From assembly GCA_964016875.1 (NCBI GenBank), contig OZ024727.1:6472893-6536892 (forward strand): 64,000 nt of DNA, given 5' to 3'. The notes under the pieces were generated by a model, which saw only the letters and a program-made list of their open reading frames with translations, was not told the origin of the DNA and did not search any database. Below are positions 23,012 through 35,037 of this stretch, piece by piece; positions within the stretch are counted from its first letter, which is position 1; every line of letters starts with the position of its first letter. Source of the stretch: Fallopia convolvulus. Its lineage: Eukaryota > Streptophyta > Magnoliopsida > Caryophyllales > Polygonaceae. A program made the position numbers and the translations under genes.

Positions 23012-23258
23012 TCTAACTTAATTAATATTATTATCTGGTGGAGGATAAAGGAGTTATGACTTATGAATCGGTTAATAATCTACGGAAAGTTACCAATTCC
23101 TAATTGGGCCCAATTTAAAAGGAAATTTTTTAGTGTCCCTCATTTCATATAAATTAACAGATTTGTAACCGTACTTAGGCCTCGTTTACGAGTAAGTACA
23201 TATAAATTAACAATATGACTTAATGTATTTTAGGGTACTTAGGCCTCGTTTGGCAACC

Positions 23259-23260
<2 letters not shown>
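23012..23260. other. Spacer
   Basis: To about 23150 this duplicates 17100-17230. At 23175 and 23238 the phrase GTACTTAGGCCTCGTTT occurs twice. No gene. Confidence 0.4.

Positions 23261-23293
<33 letters not shown>
23261..23293. repeat. (TA)n microsatellite
   Basis: Pure TA dinucleotide run immediately left of the element at 23294. Confidence 0.95.
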
Positions 23294-23295
<2 letters not shown>

Positions 23296-25390
23296 TTCAA
23301 GAGAAACGGGAGTTATAGAGAAACAAGGGAAGGAATTAGGAGCGTTGGATTAGACTAAATCTATGGCTAATAATTGATCTACATATTAAGAGATTTGAGG
23401 TGAAATTTATGTAATTATTATCTAATATTCACCAAAATGGAAGTTGCTACAATTAAGGAATCGTCCAAATTAAAAAAAATTAAATATTTTACTAAATTGG
23501 AAAGTAGTTACACATGCTATAATGTAGGAATTTTTGGATTTTATTTAAATTAAATTCCATGATTATAATGGATGAAAGCTTCTTTTCAAATTTGGTGTAA
23601 AATTCAAATTCAAAATTCAAAATAATATTTTACTAGCCATAGATTTATTTATTGCTAAAATTTAGGAGATAATTTCCATAAATTAAGAAAAATATAAAAA
23701 AGGTAAAACGAATATTAAAACACATTCTCGAATTGTAGGATATTTGAATTCACATCTGAATATGCTAGTTTAAATATTGAACAAAGCAATTGGTGTAAAT
23801 AAATATTAAGAACGCATTCTCGAATATGTTGTTACAGTAGCCATTTGTTTATATCTGAATATCTTACTTCAAATATTGAACACCCAATATGTGTAATTGA
23901 ATATTAAGAACACATTCTCGAATGTACTGTTGTAAGAGTCGTATACAATCTCGAACAAAACAAAGTATGATATCGAATATTAAGTATACAATATGAATAT
24001 TTGAGTGTTAATCTTGAACAAAACAAAGTATGATATCGAATATTAATAATACAATCTCGCACATGTTTTACAATAAATCTGAATATTAAATACAAAATTT
24101 TGAATATGTATACAATATATCTGAATATTAAATACAAAATCTCGAATATGTACACAATATATTTGAATATTAACTTCACAATTTTGAACATGTTTACAAA
24201 AGAACTCGAACCTTTATACAATATATACGAATATTAAGTACAAAATATCGAACATATACACAATATATCTGAATATTAACTTCACAGTTTTGAAAATGTG
24301 TATAAAGAACTCGAATATGTATATAATATATTTGAATATTAAGTACACAATACAAAATATCTGAATATTAACTTCACAATTTTGAACATGGGTATAAAAG
24401 AACTCGAATATGTAAGTATATATATCAAACTTATTAACAATGTAATCTAAATAGTAACAATGGTGAATCATGTGAACATCTTCTTTCTACTATATTCACA
24501 CTCCTCTTTCTTCGTCGCTTGATCCCATAAGGAGAAATTTCCTGTCTTAATTAGTTCACATTATAACAAAATGATTAGACATATCATGGTGGATCAAAAA
24601 ATACACTTTTCGATCGATTGCAGTAAATAGATATTCCATATTACAAATATATATATTCAATCAATTAGTTCACATGGTTTCAAATTTGTCAAAGTAGATT
24701 CGAGTACAAACAAATCTAATTACGTAATCAAGTAAATGAACCAATTTAATATTTCAGCCAAATTGACCTATGATGATCGAAATCGGCCAATTACAGGATG
24801 AGTACAAAAAATAAAATCAACAAAAAAATTGAGGAGATTCGAGAACAAAAAAAATCGAAATCTAAATAAATCAATTCAGCCAAATTCAAGACCCGATTTC
24901 GATTACAAAAAATCAAATCAATTCAAGACCGAGGAGATTCGAGTACAAAAAATCAATTCATCCAAATTAAAAGATCAAATTAACAAAAGAAAATTCTAAA
25001 TTCACCTATGAAGATCGAACTTACATGACGAGTTTTGGAGGCGCAGACGAGATCTTTAGGCGGAAGGTTTCCGGATAGTTGGAATTTCGATCCTAGCATA
25101 CGGTTTCTCCATTTTAGACGAAAAGAGAGCTTTTCAATTTGAAAACTGAATAGGTTAGAATCTGATATGGAGAGATTGAAAGAAAATATCGATTAAAGAA
25201 GGAGAAAAAATAATTAAAGATATTTGCCTTAAATGAGATATGGAGAGAGAACTAGGAAATAATCTAGTGTTTCTCTCTAATAACTTCCATGTGCACCCTT
25301 TTTCTTTAAATCCGAGCCATTAAAAAAACTAAATCTAAGGGCTCTCCTTATTTCCCCCGTTTCTCTCTAATAGTAGGTTTCTCTAGAACC
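23294..25390. mobile_element. 2.1-kb inverted-repeat element inserted in (TA)n, element T1
   Basis: Left end GGTTCAAGAGAAACGGGAG and the complement of the right end, GAGGTTCTAGAGAAACC, open an imperfect terminal inverted repeat of about 80 bp. Both sides are TA microsatellite. The interior has a degenerate tandem array (about 23700-24420) of units with GAATATTAAGTACA and CTCGAATATG, then an AT-rich part and a slightly GC-richer block near 25010-25120. Open frames inside follow the repeat and are not called. Class unknown; rice Micron elements are a known precedent for microsatellite targeting. Confidence 0.7.
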
Positions 25391-25392
25391 TC

Positions 25393-25465
<73 letters not shown>
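25391..25465. repeat. (TA)n microsatellite between two elements
   Basis: TA run with two TACA interruptions, lying between elements T1 and T2. Confidence 0.95.
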
Positions 25466-27639
25466 GGGGGGCGCTCTGGTACAATAGGTATTGTGGTGTA
25501 AGCGTGTGGTTAAAGATATGCCGTTGGATTGAGTTCAATCAGTGGTTGTTATTTAAGGTACATAATAAGCTATATGGGGGTGTTGTAGATAATTAAACCA
25601 ACGAGCATTTGAAAAAGGAAGTTAACATAATTGGGCGAGATTTGTGGGATATTATACAATGAAATTTTTTTTGAAAAATGATGAAAATCTTTGAATTTTT
25701 GATTTGGAAGTTGCAAATTTTAAGGGATTCTGAAATTAAAAAAAAATCTCACGTTTTTTATATATGGAAGTTTCATGATTTTAGAGATTGAATATCTATT
25801 AGTCGACATTTGAAAAACATAATATGATTGTTTGAATAATTATAGAATCGTATAATATTTGTAGCCGAGGTTTGAATAACTCATTTTGATTGTTTGAATA
25901 ATTCGGTTTAACACATGTTTTGATACAATTACATTTCATATATGGATAATATGAATAACTAAATAAAAGTAGTTGAAAAACAACATTATTCACCCTGAAT
26001 AACTAAACTTATTCAATGATTTTCACTAGTATTATTAGAATGTATTGACATAAATATTGTATACTATTGAATAACAAACTACAATGCTTTTGAAAAATAA
26101 TCATTAATATTGTGAAAAATATGTGATTATTTGTATTAAGTTATGCTATCAATAATCATTACAATGCTTTTGCATAATAATTACAATGCTTATGAATTAC
26201 AATTCTTTTTTGGACCGAAGCCAAATACATCAACATTATTATTATTTGGAACATGTTCCCTGGTGCGAAGTCTTTTAAATTGGACCTTGGTGCGCTTCGA
26301 CTTTTCTCCAATGTCCAACTGTTGATCATTACCACCTGTTCCATTTGAAAACTCGGTTAAACACAAATGATATCAGTGTTGTAAAACCATACCATTCAAA
26401 GTGAAAAAGTATATTGTGAGACTTGAAAAACAATTGCAAAACTATCATACACATATCATCAGTGCTGTAAAACCATACCATCCAAAGTGAAAAAGTATAT
26501 TGTGATACTTGAAAAACAATTGCAAAACTGTCATACACATATCAGCGTTGAAAAACCATACTATCCAAATTGAAAAACACTCATATGCTTATCCAGTTAA
26601 TCGTTATTATTGAAAAATCATAGTATTTATTGTGAATAATATTGATCATTATCTCCTGTTATTCCATAAACTTAATAAAGGGGTGTAAAAACCTCTTACA
26701 ATGAATTGAACAATATCAGTGTTATTCTCAATAACAACAACATAAATGAACAACAAAGCACACATAAATGAATAACAAATCACTTCATATATTTATGATA
26801 TCATATCACATCTATATTAATAAAAACTCATGCATATATGAATAACAAAATAAACATATATGAAAAACAATTTACGAATATGTGAATAACAAAACACGTA
26901 TAGATGAATACCAAGGCATGATTATATGAAAAATAAGCCATGTATGTATGAAAAACAACGTATGCATTCATGAATAACAAAATCCAGAAACATCAACATA
27001 AATTTCAAAGATTCAAATCCAAACATAATTAATTCATTTCGATCAGATCAGATTGATTTCAATCTCCCCATCAACCGATCGAATCGAAGACAACTATTAA
27101 TTAATCAATCAAGATTCAATACTGACCTTCAAAGCTAATCGCTTATAGGCGTATTTAATATCCGCCTTGGAAGCGAACGGCGACAGCCCTAACATGGCTT
27201 AGTGGTTGAATCCGACAGCCGAGCACGTCAATCGGCGTCGAGAGCCCGGCGAGGCGACAAACATCGCCTGGGAGGAGGATCCGCCGGATTGGTTAATCCC
27301 TCTGAAATTGAAACGATCGCCATGACTAGTGCTTGGGTGCTCCTGAACCGTCAGCGAAGGAGAGAGAGCAAAAGTCGAAATTCAGAATTAGGGGAGAGAG
27401 AGAGAGAGAGCCTCTTCAATGGAAATAAATTGATATGATCTAAAATTTAGGATATTTTAACTGCTAAAAATCCGTACTTGATTCTCCCCATATTTGAAAT
27501 GATCCCGTACAGCATTTCCATTTAAGCTTTTTACACTCCTTTTTTATTTAATCCTATCCACTCGTTTTTTCCAATCCAACGGATCTCCTTTAACCACACG
27601 TTTACACTCTAAAGTATGCTTACACTAGAGCATTATTCT
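25466..27639. mobile_element. 2.2-kb inverted-repeat element inserted in (TA)n, element T2
   Basis: Left end (GGGGGGCGCTCTGGTACAA, then GTGTAAGCGTGTGGTTAAAG) and the complement of the right end (GAATAATGCTCTAGTGTAAG, then GTGTAAACGTGTGGTTAAAG) form an imperfect terminal inverted repeat of about 70 bp, both leading to CCGTTGGATTG. The interior has many GAATAAC/GAAAAAC words (about 26030-26990) and a GC-richer block at 27160-27420 that could be a captured gene start, but I do not recognise it. Flanked by TA repeats on both sides. Confidence 0.7.
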
Positions 27640-28127
27640 ATATATATATATATATATATAAAAGACTAACTAAAGTAATTTATGTTTGGCAATTCATGTG
27701 AAGAAGTCATTTTTTATCTTTATCTTCTTTATCCGTTTTAAATTCATGTCTTGTCTCCCCTTTGATCCCATCCCCAATTATCTACGTATTATTTTAAAAA
27801 AATCCATTATAATACATAATGACATATAAGTGATGTAACCGAACGGACCCTTATATTATATATTGTTGGATGATATCACTAATTTGTATTTAATAAAAAT
27901 GTGAATTCTAGGACAATTCGAATAGCAATTGGAAAACAATTTTATTCATCAATAAAATAACAAAATAACAAATCTAACAAATATAAATGGTGGAATATGT
28001 AATGTAAGGCCGCGCGCATATCAAGAGACCCAAAAGTATGATCTTAGTTAATATGACTACATACGTAAACTTATTTCAAAATTTTAACAAATACACATTG
28101 ATCACACATAGAATAATACACTCAACT
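27640..28127. other. TA run and 3' flank of sulfotransferase 3
   Basis: 27640-27660 is a TA run; with the preceding TC it also looks like a Helitron 5' end (TCTATATATA..AAAAGAC). From about 27840 the DNA matches the 3' flank of sulfotransferase 2. Confidence 0.5.
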
Positions 28128-29606
28128 TATTTTGTTGTACGAGTTAATCCATAAGTTCCAAGCTTGTTCTTTGTGATTTGATCAATCTTATTTGTCATTC
28201 CTTTAGTTAAATAATTTTTTCAGTCTCCAACTTTGGCTTTTCGGAAAAAGGAGTTTTTAGTACCACTAACAGACTCATTTGAAAGATACTCACCACTTTT
28301 GTTCACGGACACTTTGCTCAAGCTTTTAAAGCTACACATTTCAACAATCCTTTCTACCATGCTTTCTTTCTCTTCCTCAATGGAGAATGAGTAGCCCATA
28401 AATTCCACCAACCTTTTCATGTGCTCTTCTATACAACCCATCATATCCTCATACTTTAAGAACAAAATCTTGTCAGGGCAAGCCAAAAACTCTTTCCAAT
28501 ATTACACTAGAACATGGTCCCGGAAAGACCCAAAAGAGGAAACCCGACAAAAGCGGTCAAAGCGTCAAATGCCTCCTCCAAAGGTATCAACTCCGTGACA
28601 TCCTTATTGGAACACATTTTATGAGAGAAGTACCAACGAGAGATGAATGTGTCTTTAGGATCCCTACATATTGACAAGTGACCCGGTCGGGTTGCAGGTC
28701 GACCCTTTGACACACACACACAAAGGCAAGTCCGTGTGTTCCACAGGTAGGGTGCTCAACGGGTCGACCCGACCCGACCCGCAACCCTCAAGTAATATAA
28801 TAAATTTTATACTCTTTAATGAAATAATATAATAATTTAAAAAAAGGTTATAGGTCGACCTGCAACCCATGCGGGTTTAACACAACCTGCAAACTGAAAA
28901 TTACAAAAATGACCCGCAACCCGACCCTTTATATGCGGGTCGGGTCAGGTCAGTGCGGGTTACGGATGACCCGCACCAGTGAGCACCCCTACTAAAGCAA
29001 GGATCGAACCGAATAAATTTATGTAAGGAAGGTGAATAAATTTAATATAATAATTTTTTTTTAAAAAGGTTATGGGTGGACCCGCAACCCGTGCGGGTTT
29101 AACACAACCCGCAAACCGAAAATTAAAAAAATGACCCGCAACCCGACCCTTTATCTGCGGGTCGGGTCAGGTCAGTGCGGGTTGCGCGGTACCCGCACTC
29201 GTGAGCACCCCTACTAAAGCAAGGATCGGACTGAGTAAATTTATAGAAGGAAGGTGGGTAGAAATGAGAGGAAGATTCAGTTCTAGGGTTTTAAGGTTGA
29301 TTGAAGCTACAAGAGCCTCTACAAAATGGATCAAGTCACGGGGGTTTGTGAATCGGAGCGGGTTTTTGTCTCGAGTGAAATGGGTTCAGGTTATGATGGT
29401 AAAAGACAAGGCCTTGAGCTGGGTGGTTCTACACTTGGGGTTACAAGCGAGGATGATTTCCGTCGCTATTAGGTTTGGGCTTTTATGGCTCCTCATATCC
29501 AAACTCTAGACTCTAGAGTACTAGAATCCTTGGTAATAGTAGAGAAGGGTGGTTATCGCCGGATAGCCAATCATTCTCTTTAGTAAGTTTGGAGATTATA
29601 TCAATG
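28128..29606 (-). pseudogene. Cytosolic sulfotransferase, copy 3, heavily disrupted
   Basis: The C-terminal part (28140-28500, with KYEDMMG, ERIVEMCSF and FFRKAKVGD) and middle (28510-28670, with DPKDTFIS) are separated from the N-terminal part (29222-29606, matching the PAPS-loop half) by about 550 bp of foreign DNA. In addition the start codon is lost by a deletion (the MDDIIS codons read ATTGATATAATC), the normal stop is changed so the frame runs on by three codons, and several frameshifts occur. The PAPS-loop region has diverged. Not functional. Confidence 0.9.
28672..29221. mobile_element. hAT-like insertion with secondary tandem duplication
   Basis: Inside the sulfotransferase pseudogene. 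One unit (28748-28991) begins TAGGGTGCTCA and ends TGAGCACCCCTA, an inverted repeat typical of small hAT elements, with an interior of GACCCG/CGGGTC words. A 222-bp block is then repeated: the segment ACTAAAGCAAGGATCG occurs at 28991 and again at 29213, and the repeated block includes about 35 bp of sulfotransferase coding sequence. No clean 8-bp target duplication was found. Confidence 0.7.
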
Positions 29607-30093
29607 TTTTGTAGATCCGTGGTGAAATGGATTGGAGTTAATTGGTGATTGAGACAATTAAATGTATAGTTGTGATGCGATATGCGAGCTCTAGATCGAC
29701 CGATTAGTAGAGATGCATCAATTGAGGTCTAGATTAATATGTGATTTAGTTTTATTATGAGTTTGTTATGTGCTGGTAAGGAGTGCATCACATTAATGAT
29801 GAAGTCGAACGCCTTGACCAAGTCAATCTTGATGGCGCAGCTGGGAGGGAAATTCTTACGATATGCTAATTCTCATACTTGCCCACGCTTTATAGATTCG
29901 ATATGGTAGATCTAGATCGATCAGTAGATGCATTAATTTAATTATTAAGGTCCGAAATCATGTGATTCGATTTAATACATGTTCATGTGATGCTAAACTC
30001 ATACCTTTCCAACTCATACATGTTTCGAGCAAAATAATAAACTCATACCTTTCCAATAACTCATACATGTTTCGAGCAAAATAATAGTAATAA
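29607..30093. other. Spacer with LINE reverse transcriptase scrap
   Basis: Minus strand 29781-29850 reads CAIKIDLVKAFDF, the first catalytic block of an L1-type LINE reverse transcriptase, with no more of the domain around it. A short duplication (AACTCATACATGTTTCGAGC) occurs twice at about 30015 and 30057. The block near 29860-29930 matches sulfotransferase upstream DNA. Confidence 0.55.
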
Positions 30094-30153
30094 CTAGTTG
30101 TACCCGTCGTACCATGTACGACTACAATTCGGTATTTTATACACATTATAAAT

Positions 30154-31759
30154 GGCAGAATACATAAACGGTCCCCTGACCTTTGACCAATTGGTCACTT
30201 TGACACCCCACCTTTGAAAATGTTCAATTGAGTACTTAAACTTGCACATTGTGACCTATTGAACACTCATACGCTCAGATTGGGACCTATTGAACACTCA
30301 TACGATCAGATTGGTTGTGAGTGTTTTACACTCGCGCTTACGTGGAAAAATGGAGTGCCACATCACTACCATTTAAATACCATGTAGGTAGATTGTTTTT
30401 AATTTCAAAATTTTAATAAAATAAAAATAAAAATACTTGTTAATTACTATTATATCCCTATAATTTTATTAAATTACCCTCAAAACCATTCTCTTTCATC
30501 TCTTTCCCTCCTCCATTAACATGGCCTCCATGAACACACCATTTATGTGCAAGATTTGCTTTTCTTCCTCCCCCTTCAAATAAAATAGTCAAAACCAAAA
30601 ATAAAATACCCAGATCTACTCTCCCTGCATCAAATGTCCCCTTTCTTAATTATTCACTTGATCTGCGTTCTCAATAAGGTGCTAAAATTTCTGCCATACC
30701 CCTTACGACGAATCTGCTGAATTCTCTCTTCCAGTCTTCCCAGAGTGATCGTTCTTCGGAGTTGGGGAAAAAGCCGGAAACCCAATTTGGACAATTTGAA
30801 GATCTTCTTGGCATCGTCCGGATCTACTCCTTTGGTCACACGAGGTTACAGGTCGGAGATCTGATCGACTGTATCCGGATCCGATCGAGGTTTCAGGTCT
30901 CGCGAGTGTCCCCAGATCCGGATTACCATCTCAAAGCACCGGAAATCGACGTCGGAATGGGGACGAAGAAAATGAGGGTCTTTAATGGTGGAATTCAATT
31001 TGGGATGATTTGAAATGGGAGAATATGGGGTTTTGACAAATTTGGTGGCAAGGATTCTAGATCTATCCTCAATTTGAAGATTGAATCAATTTTAAGAATT
31101 AGGTTATGTAACGAGAGAGGAGACACCGGGGTTGAGAACAACGACACTCAAGAGAGAAGGACGAACTCAAGATAAAGAGTTCTTTGCCTCAGACGGCCTA
31201 AGAAGGAACCAAAACGTACAAGAACGAGAGATTAGGACGGAACGACGGACTCGGGACAGAATTTCAGTATTCCACCGTCGGCATATCTTCTCTGCAAAAC
31301 TGCAACAAAGAAAAAAGAGTGAACAAAGTGAAATTAGAAAGAAAATAAAATAAAAAGAAAAGGGAAAAAAAGAAAGTAAACAAAAAGCAACAAAATAAAA
31401 TTCCACCATATCTTCTCTGCAACAAGATAAGTTAGATAGAAAAAGAAAAAAGAGAGAAAAGGGAAAACAAAGTGAAATTAGAAAGAAAAGAGAAAAGCGA
31501 AAAGGAAAAAAAAGAAAGAAATAAAATAAAATAAGGGGAAAAATTTGTGCCAAGTAGGATCTACATCAGCGCCACATCAGCTTGTTAGTTCTCTCACTCG
31601 CTCAACGGAGATTGAGATTCACGCAAATTGCCACATCAGCAAACAGGTGTTCAATAGGTCACAATATGCAAGTTTAGGTATTCAATCGAACATTTTCAAA
31701 GGTGGGGTGTTAAAGTGACCAATTGGTCAAAGGTCAGGGGGCCGTTTATGTATTCTGCC
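30154..31759. mobile_element. Mutator-like element with 113-bp TIRs
   Basis: Ends GGCAGAATACATAAACGG and its complement at 31759; the inverted repeats run 30154-30266 and 31647-31759 and are nearly identical. The 10-bp target duplication is CATTATAAAT (30144-30153 and 31760-31769). Length 1606 bp. No transposase. The interior (about 30480-31250) is GC-richer and looks genic, so this may be a Pack-MULE. A minus-strand frame at 30654-30839 (61 residues, basic, with LGRLEERIQQIRRKGYGRN) is the best candidate for captured coding DNA; I do not recognise it. The A/G-rich tract 31290-31540 is low complexity. Confidence 0.88.
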
Positions 31760-31787
31760 CATTATAAATAGGATATTAATAAATAAA

Positions 31788-32288
31788 AGGAAAATTCCTT
31801 TTGGTGCCCCTAAGGTGTTGCCTTTTCCTTTTGGTACCCAAGAAAAAAACTTATTCCTCTTGGTACCCCTAAGGTTTTGGCTTTTCCCGTTAATGCCCCT
31901 CTCCGGTTCAAATTAGCTAATTTTAAGATTACCATTATGTTCATCACCCTTAAATTGGTAGGATTCAACTATTAAAACACTTAAATTCATAACCAAACTA
32001 CATCAATCTGAATTTTTAAACAATCCTCTATTTTAAGGAATTGTTTACAAAATTGTTTAAAAATTCAAATTGATGTAGTTTGGTTATGAATTTTGATATT
32101 TTAATAGTCAAATCCTACTAATTTAAGAGTGATGAACATAATAGTAAGCTTGAAATTGACTAATTTGAACCAGAGAGGGACGTCAACGGGAAAAGTCAAA
32201 ACCTTAGGGGTACCAAAAGGAATAAAAAATTTTCTTGGGCACCAAAAGGAAAAGACAAAAACTTAGGGGCACCAAAAAGAATTTTCCT
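31788..32288. mobile_element. 501-bp foldback element
   Basis: The two halves are inverted copies: AGGAAAATTCCTTTTGGTGC at the left and its complement at the right, continuing through AAACCTTAGGGGTACC and a central palindromic part (ACAATTTTG near 32055). Flanking AAATAAA occurs at 31781-31787 and 32289-32295. No coding capacity. It sits in Helitron sequence just 18 bp from the duplicated target of the MULE at 30154. Confidence 0.85.
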
Positions 32289-32852
32289 AAATAAAAATAT
32301 AATATAAGTAATTTATTGCTCGTAGAATGTATAATTTTTTTAATCAATATAAATGATTAAATTTAATGTTGAGAATGAAGATATATTATTAAGATAAAAT
32401 AAATACATTTATCTTTTTCTTTAATGATATTTCATAGATATTTAATTTAAAAAAAGAAAATAAAATATGAACAAAAAAATTTATATATTCAAATATGGAA
32501 AAGATAAGAATTTAAAAAATAATAGTTATCTTAATAAATAAGAGGCGATTTTGCAGAAATAAACCAACTAAAAGTGTTTATTGCAAAAATGACCATGTTA
32601 TACTTAAATAGCATTTGAATACCCACGTGGGCATCTTTGCTATAAAATGAACATTAATAAATCTTTTTTAAAATAAATAAAAATTCTTTTTTTGATTTAT
32701 GAGTTTTAAAAGAAATATGAAAAACATATATTTTAAGATTATTTTAACGTGGTAACAATTGGCGGAAATATTCCATAATTATGGAAGTTGTGATTTTAGA
32801 TCCTTATATTTTCACGTAGAAAATATTCCACGTGGGCATCTTTGGTGCTAAC

Positions 32853-34320
32853 TGATGTCTCTCTATTTGGTGGTGTTTTTATATGTGATTTCCTTTGTAA
32901 ATATGTTTCTTTTTCCCCTTTTCTTGTGTGTTTTGTTCCTTTTTAGCTTAGTACCCGTATTTCTATGAGATTCGGAGACTATGCGCATTTTATGTGTTTT
33001 GTAGGTAATTTGGCATGGATCAAGGGTCGTTTTGAAGGAGAGTCGAGACATGGAGCAAGGCCCGAGCTAAAGAGGGAAAGAGAGGAGCAAGCCATGAAGA
33101 AGAACAAGAGGAAAGCCAACAAGAAGAAGGTGGAACGAGGTTCGGACCGAGTTGCAACCAACCTCGGGCCCGACTTGAAGTTTCAACCTCGGACCGACAT
33201 GCACAGTAACTCGGGCCCGAGGTCCTCCGTGTCGGTCCGAGTCGGTCACTGGACTACTTGGGCTCCAAGGCACGAAATTGTGAACTTCCACTTTTGCCCC
33301 TCATCTAATCTATAAAAGGCCCTCTTGTCTTCTAATTAAAGGGTTCTCTCTAACAAAAGGGGGGTTCTCTCTCACAAAGGGGGGTTCTCTCTCAAACAAA
33401 AGAGGGGTTCTCTCTCAAACAAAAGGGGGGTTCCAAGGGAGCCAAGAGGATTCTTGGAGAGCAAGGAGGAAGGAGAGGAGAAGGAAGAGAGAGAGAATCG
33501 GCCAAGGGAGGAGGTCTTGATAGGTTTTGTTGGTAGATTTGCTTTGTTTTGCTTTGTTCTTGTGGATTTGAAAACCCTTGATTTGAATTTGTGGATTGCT
33601 TGGGATTTGAATGAAACTTTGCTTTGTTTTGAGATTGATTATGGTGATTGCTTTCCCTTTTGATTTGATTGCTTTCTTTGCTTGTCACATGGAGTAGATC
33701 TCCTTGATCTTGGGTTATGGGGGAAAACCCTAGCTAGGTTTAGGCTAGAAACCCCAATTCCATAGCCTTGAGTGTTTGATCTAAGGAACCCACTCTACAT
33801 AGAGCTACAATTCCTTGCGAAAGTTGGGAATCAAGGCTTGAGATTGGCAAAGTAGCGAAAGTGAACATGTGTCAATCTCAAGACCTTGCTTCGAAGGGGA
33901 TTTCCCCATGGATCGAGGTGTAGATGTGGTTGGAACGAGGGCGAAAGCACTCAATCCTAGTCCGATCATCACTCATTGCCTGAATTGGGGTGGAAAAGCC
34001 TTAATCTACTAGGGAAGGAACCCAAAAGCCCAAGATCTACTTTTAAAATCTTTGAGTTTGACATCCCCAGCTACCTCGGGCCCGACTTACCCAGTGTCGG
34101 TCCCGACTTCCTCTTATTGCCAACTTCGGGCCCGACGTGACCTCAGTGTCGGTCCCGACTGTTTTCTTTGTTTTCCTTTGTTTTATGCTCTCCTTTCTAG
34201 CTCCCTAGTATCTAGGCACATCGATCGAGTAGACTTCCCAAGTGTTCGACACCCACCACGTACTACAACGGGGTCGGGTTATAAATTGTATCTCTTGACC
34301 CTCGCATCCGAGAGCGATCA
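32853..34320. mobile_element. Solo LTR (family C), 1468 bp
   Basis: Starts TGATGTCTCTC, ends GAGAGCGATCA, flanked by CTAAC on both sides (32848-32852 and 34321-34325). It resembles the solo LTRs at 50481 and 62189 in length, in a GTGTTTTGTAGGT-like motif about 150 bp in, and in an ACAACGGGGTC-like motif near the 3' end, but is diverged from them. It contains two GGGCCCGA-rich blocks (33160-33250 and 34070-34160) and a fourfold GGGGTTCTCTCTC repeat near 33350. No internal retrotransposon domain remains. Confidence 0.85.
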
Positions 34321-35037
34321 CTAACCTCCCTACAATCTTGGTGAATATCACGTAAATATGGAAGTTGTGATTTTCATTATATTTTCTAAGAAATATTCCA
34401 TAATTATTCTTCTTATTCCCGTTCATGAAATAGTTAACTGATGTCCAGGGAAATTCCATCCTGTCTTTCTATATAGTACATCCTGTCATTATGTATGCTT
34501 TATCCTATCAACATAATATCTTATATTTACATCTTTTTTGATTTATGAGGTCGAGGGCTTTATCAGATTTGGCGGCATATGATGAGATTTTGGCGCTAAC
34601 AATTCCCTCCCATAATTAGTTACGTGGTGAAGATCACAAAAATATGGAAGTTATGATTTGGATAATATTTGCTCAACAATCTTCCTTAATTCTTCTTCTT
34701 CTTTAACTGTCGCGTCTTCCATTAACATACCTCCTCCCACACTAAACCGTACTTTGAAATTTTGCCATTAAACTCATCCCGCTGATACATCGGTCTTGAT
34801 TCAGCCTATAATTTGCTCGATGGGTAAGTAGTTATGTTTAATTAGGTTTCATGTTATTATATGCGTGAACTATGTCGAACACTGATTATTTCAAGTCAAA
34901 ACACTTTTTTTTTCATGCGTTACCAACATTCTTTACTATGCAATTATCCTGTCAATATGTATGGGTTATCCTGTCAACATAATATCTTATATTTACTATT
35001 GGTTTATTTGTATATTGTAGGGCGATCAGAGTATTTG
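34321..35037. other. MULE 5' region of the transposase gene
   Basis: Non-coding. It holds ATCCTGTC motifs at about 34459, 34488, 34948 and 34970 and probably the promoter and a 5' untranslated exon. A splice acceptor (TGTATATTGTAG) lies just before the transposase start at 35038. Confidence 0.55.

Noticed and set aside
23904..24471. Minus-strand frames of 105 and 85 residues
   Set aside because: Low-complexity YLIFRYIVYIF pattern produced by the internal array of element T1.
27202..27438. 78-residue basic plus-strand frame in element T2
   Set aside because: It lies in a GC-richer block that may be captured DNA, but no domain is recognisable and the low-complexity end (GERERES) weakens it.
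31167..31553. 128-residue hydrophobic minus-strand frame
   Set aside because: It is the complement of an A/G-rich low-complexity tract; no known domain.
33067..33688. Open frames within 32853-34320
   Set aside because: Inside a solo LTR; proline- and arginine-rich composition follows short repeats, and frames occur on both strands.
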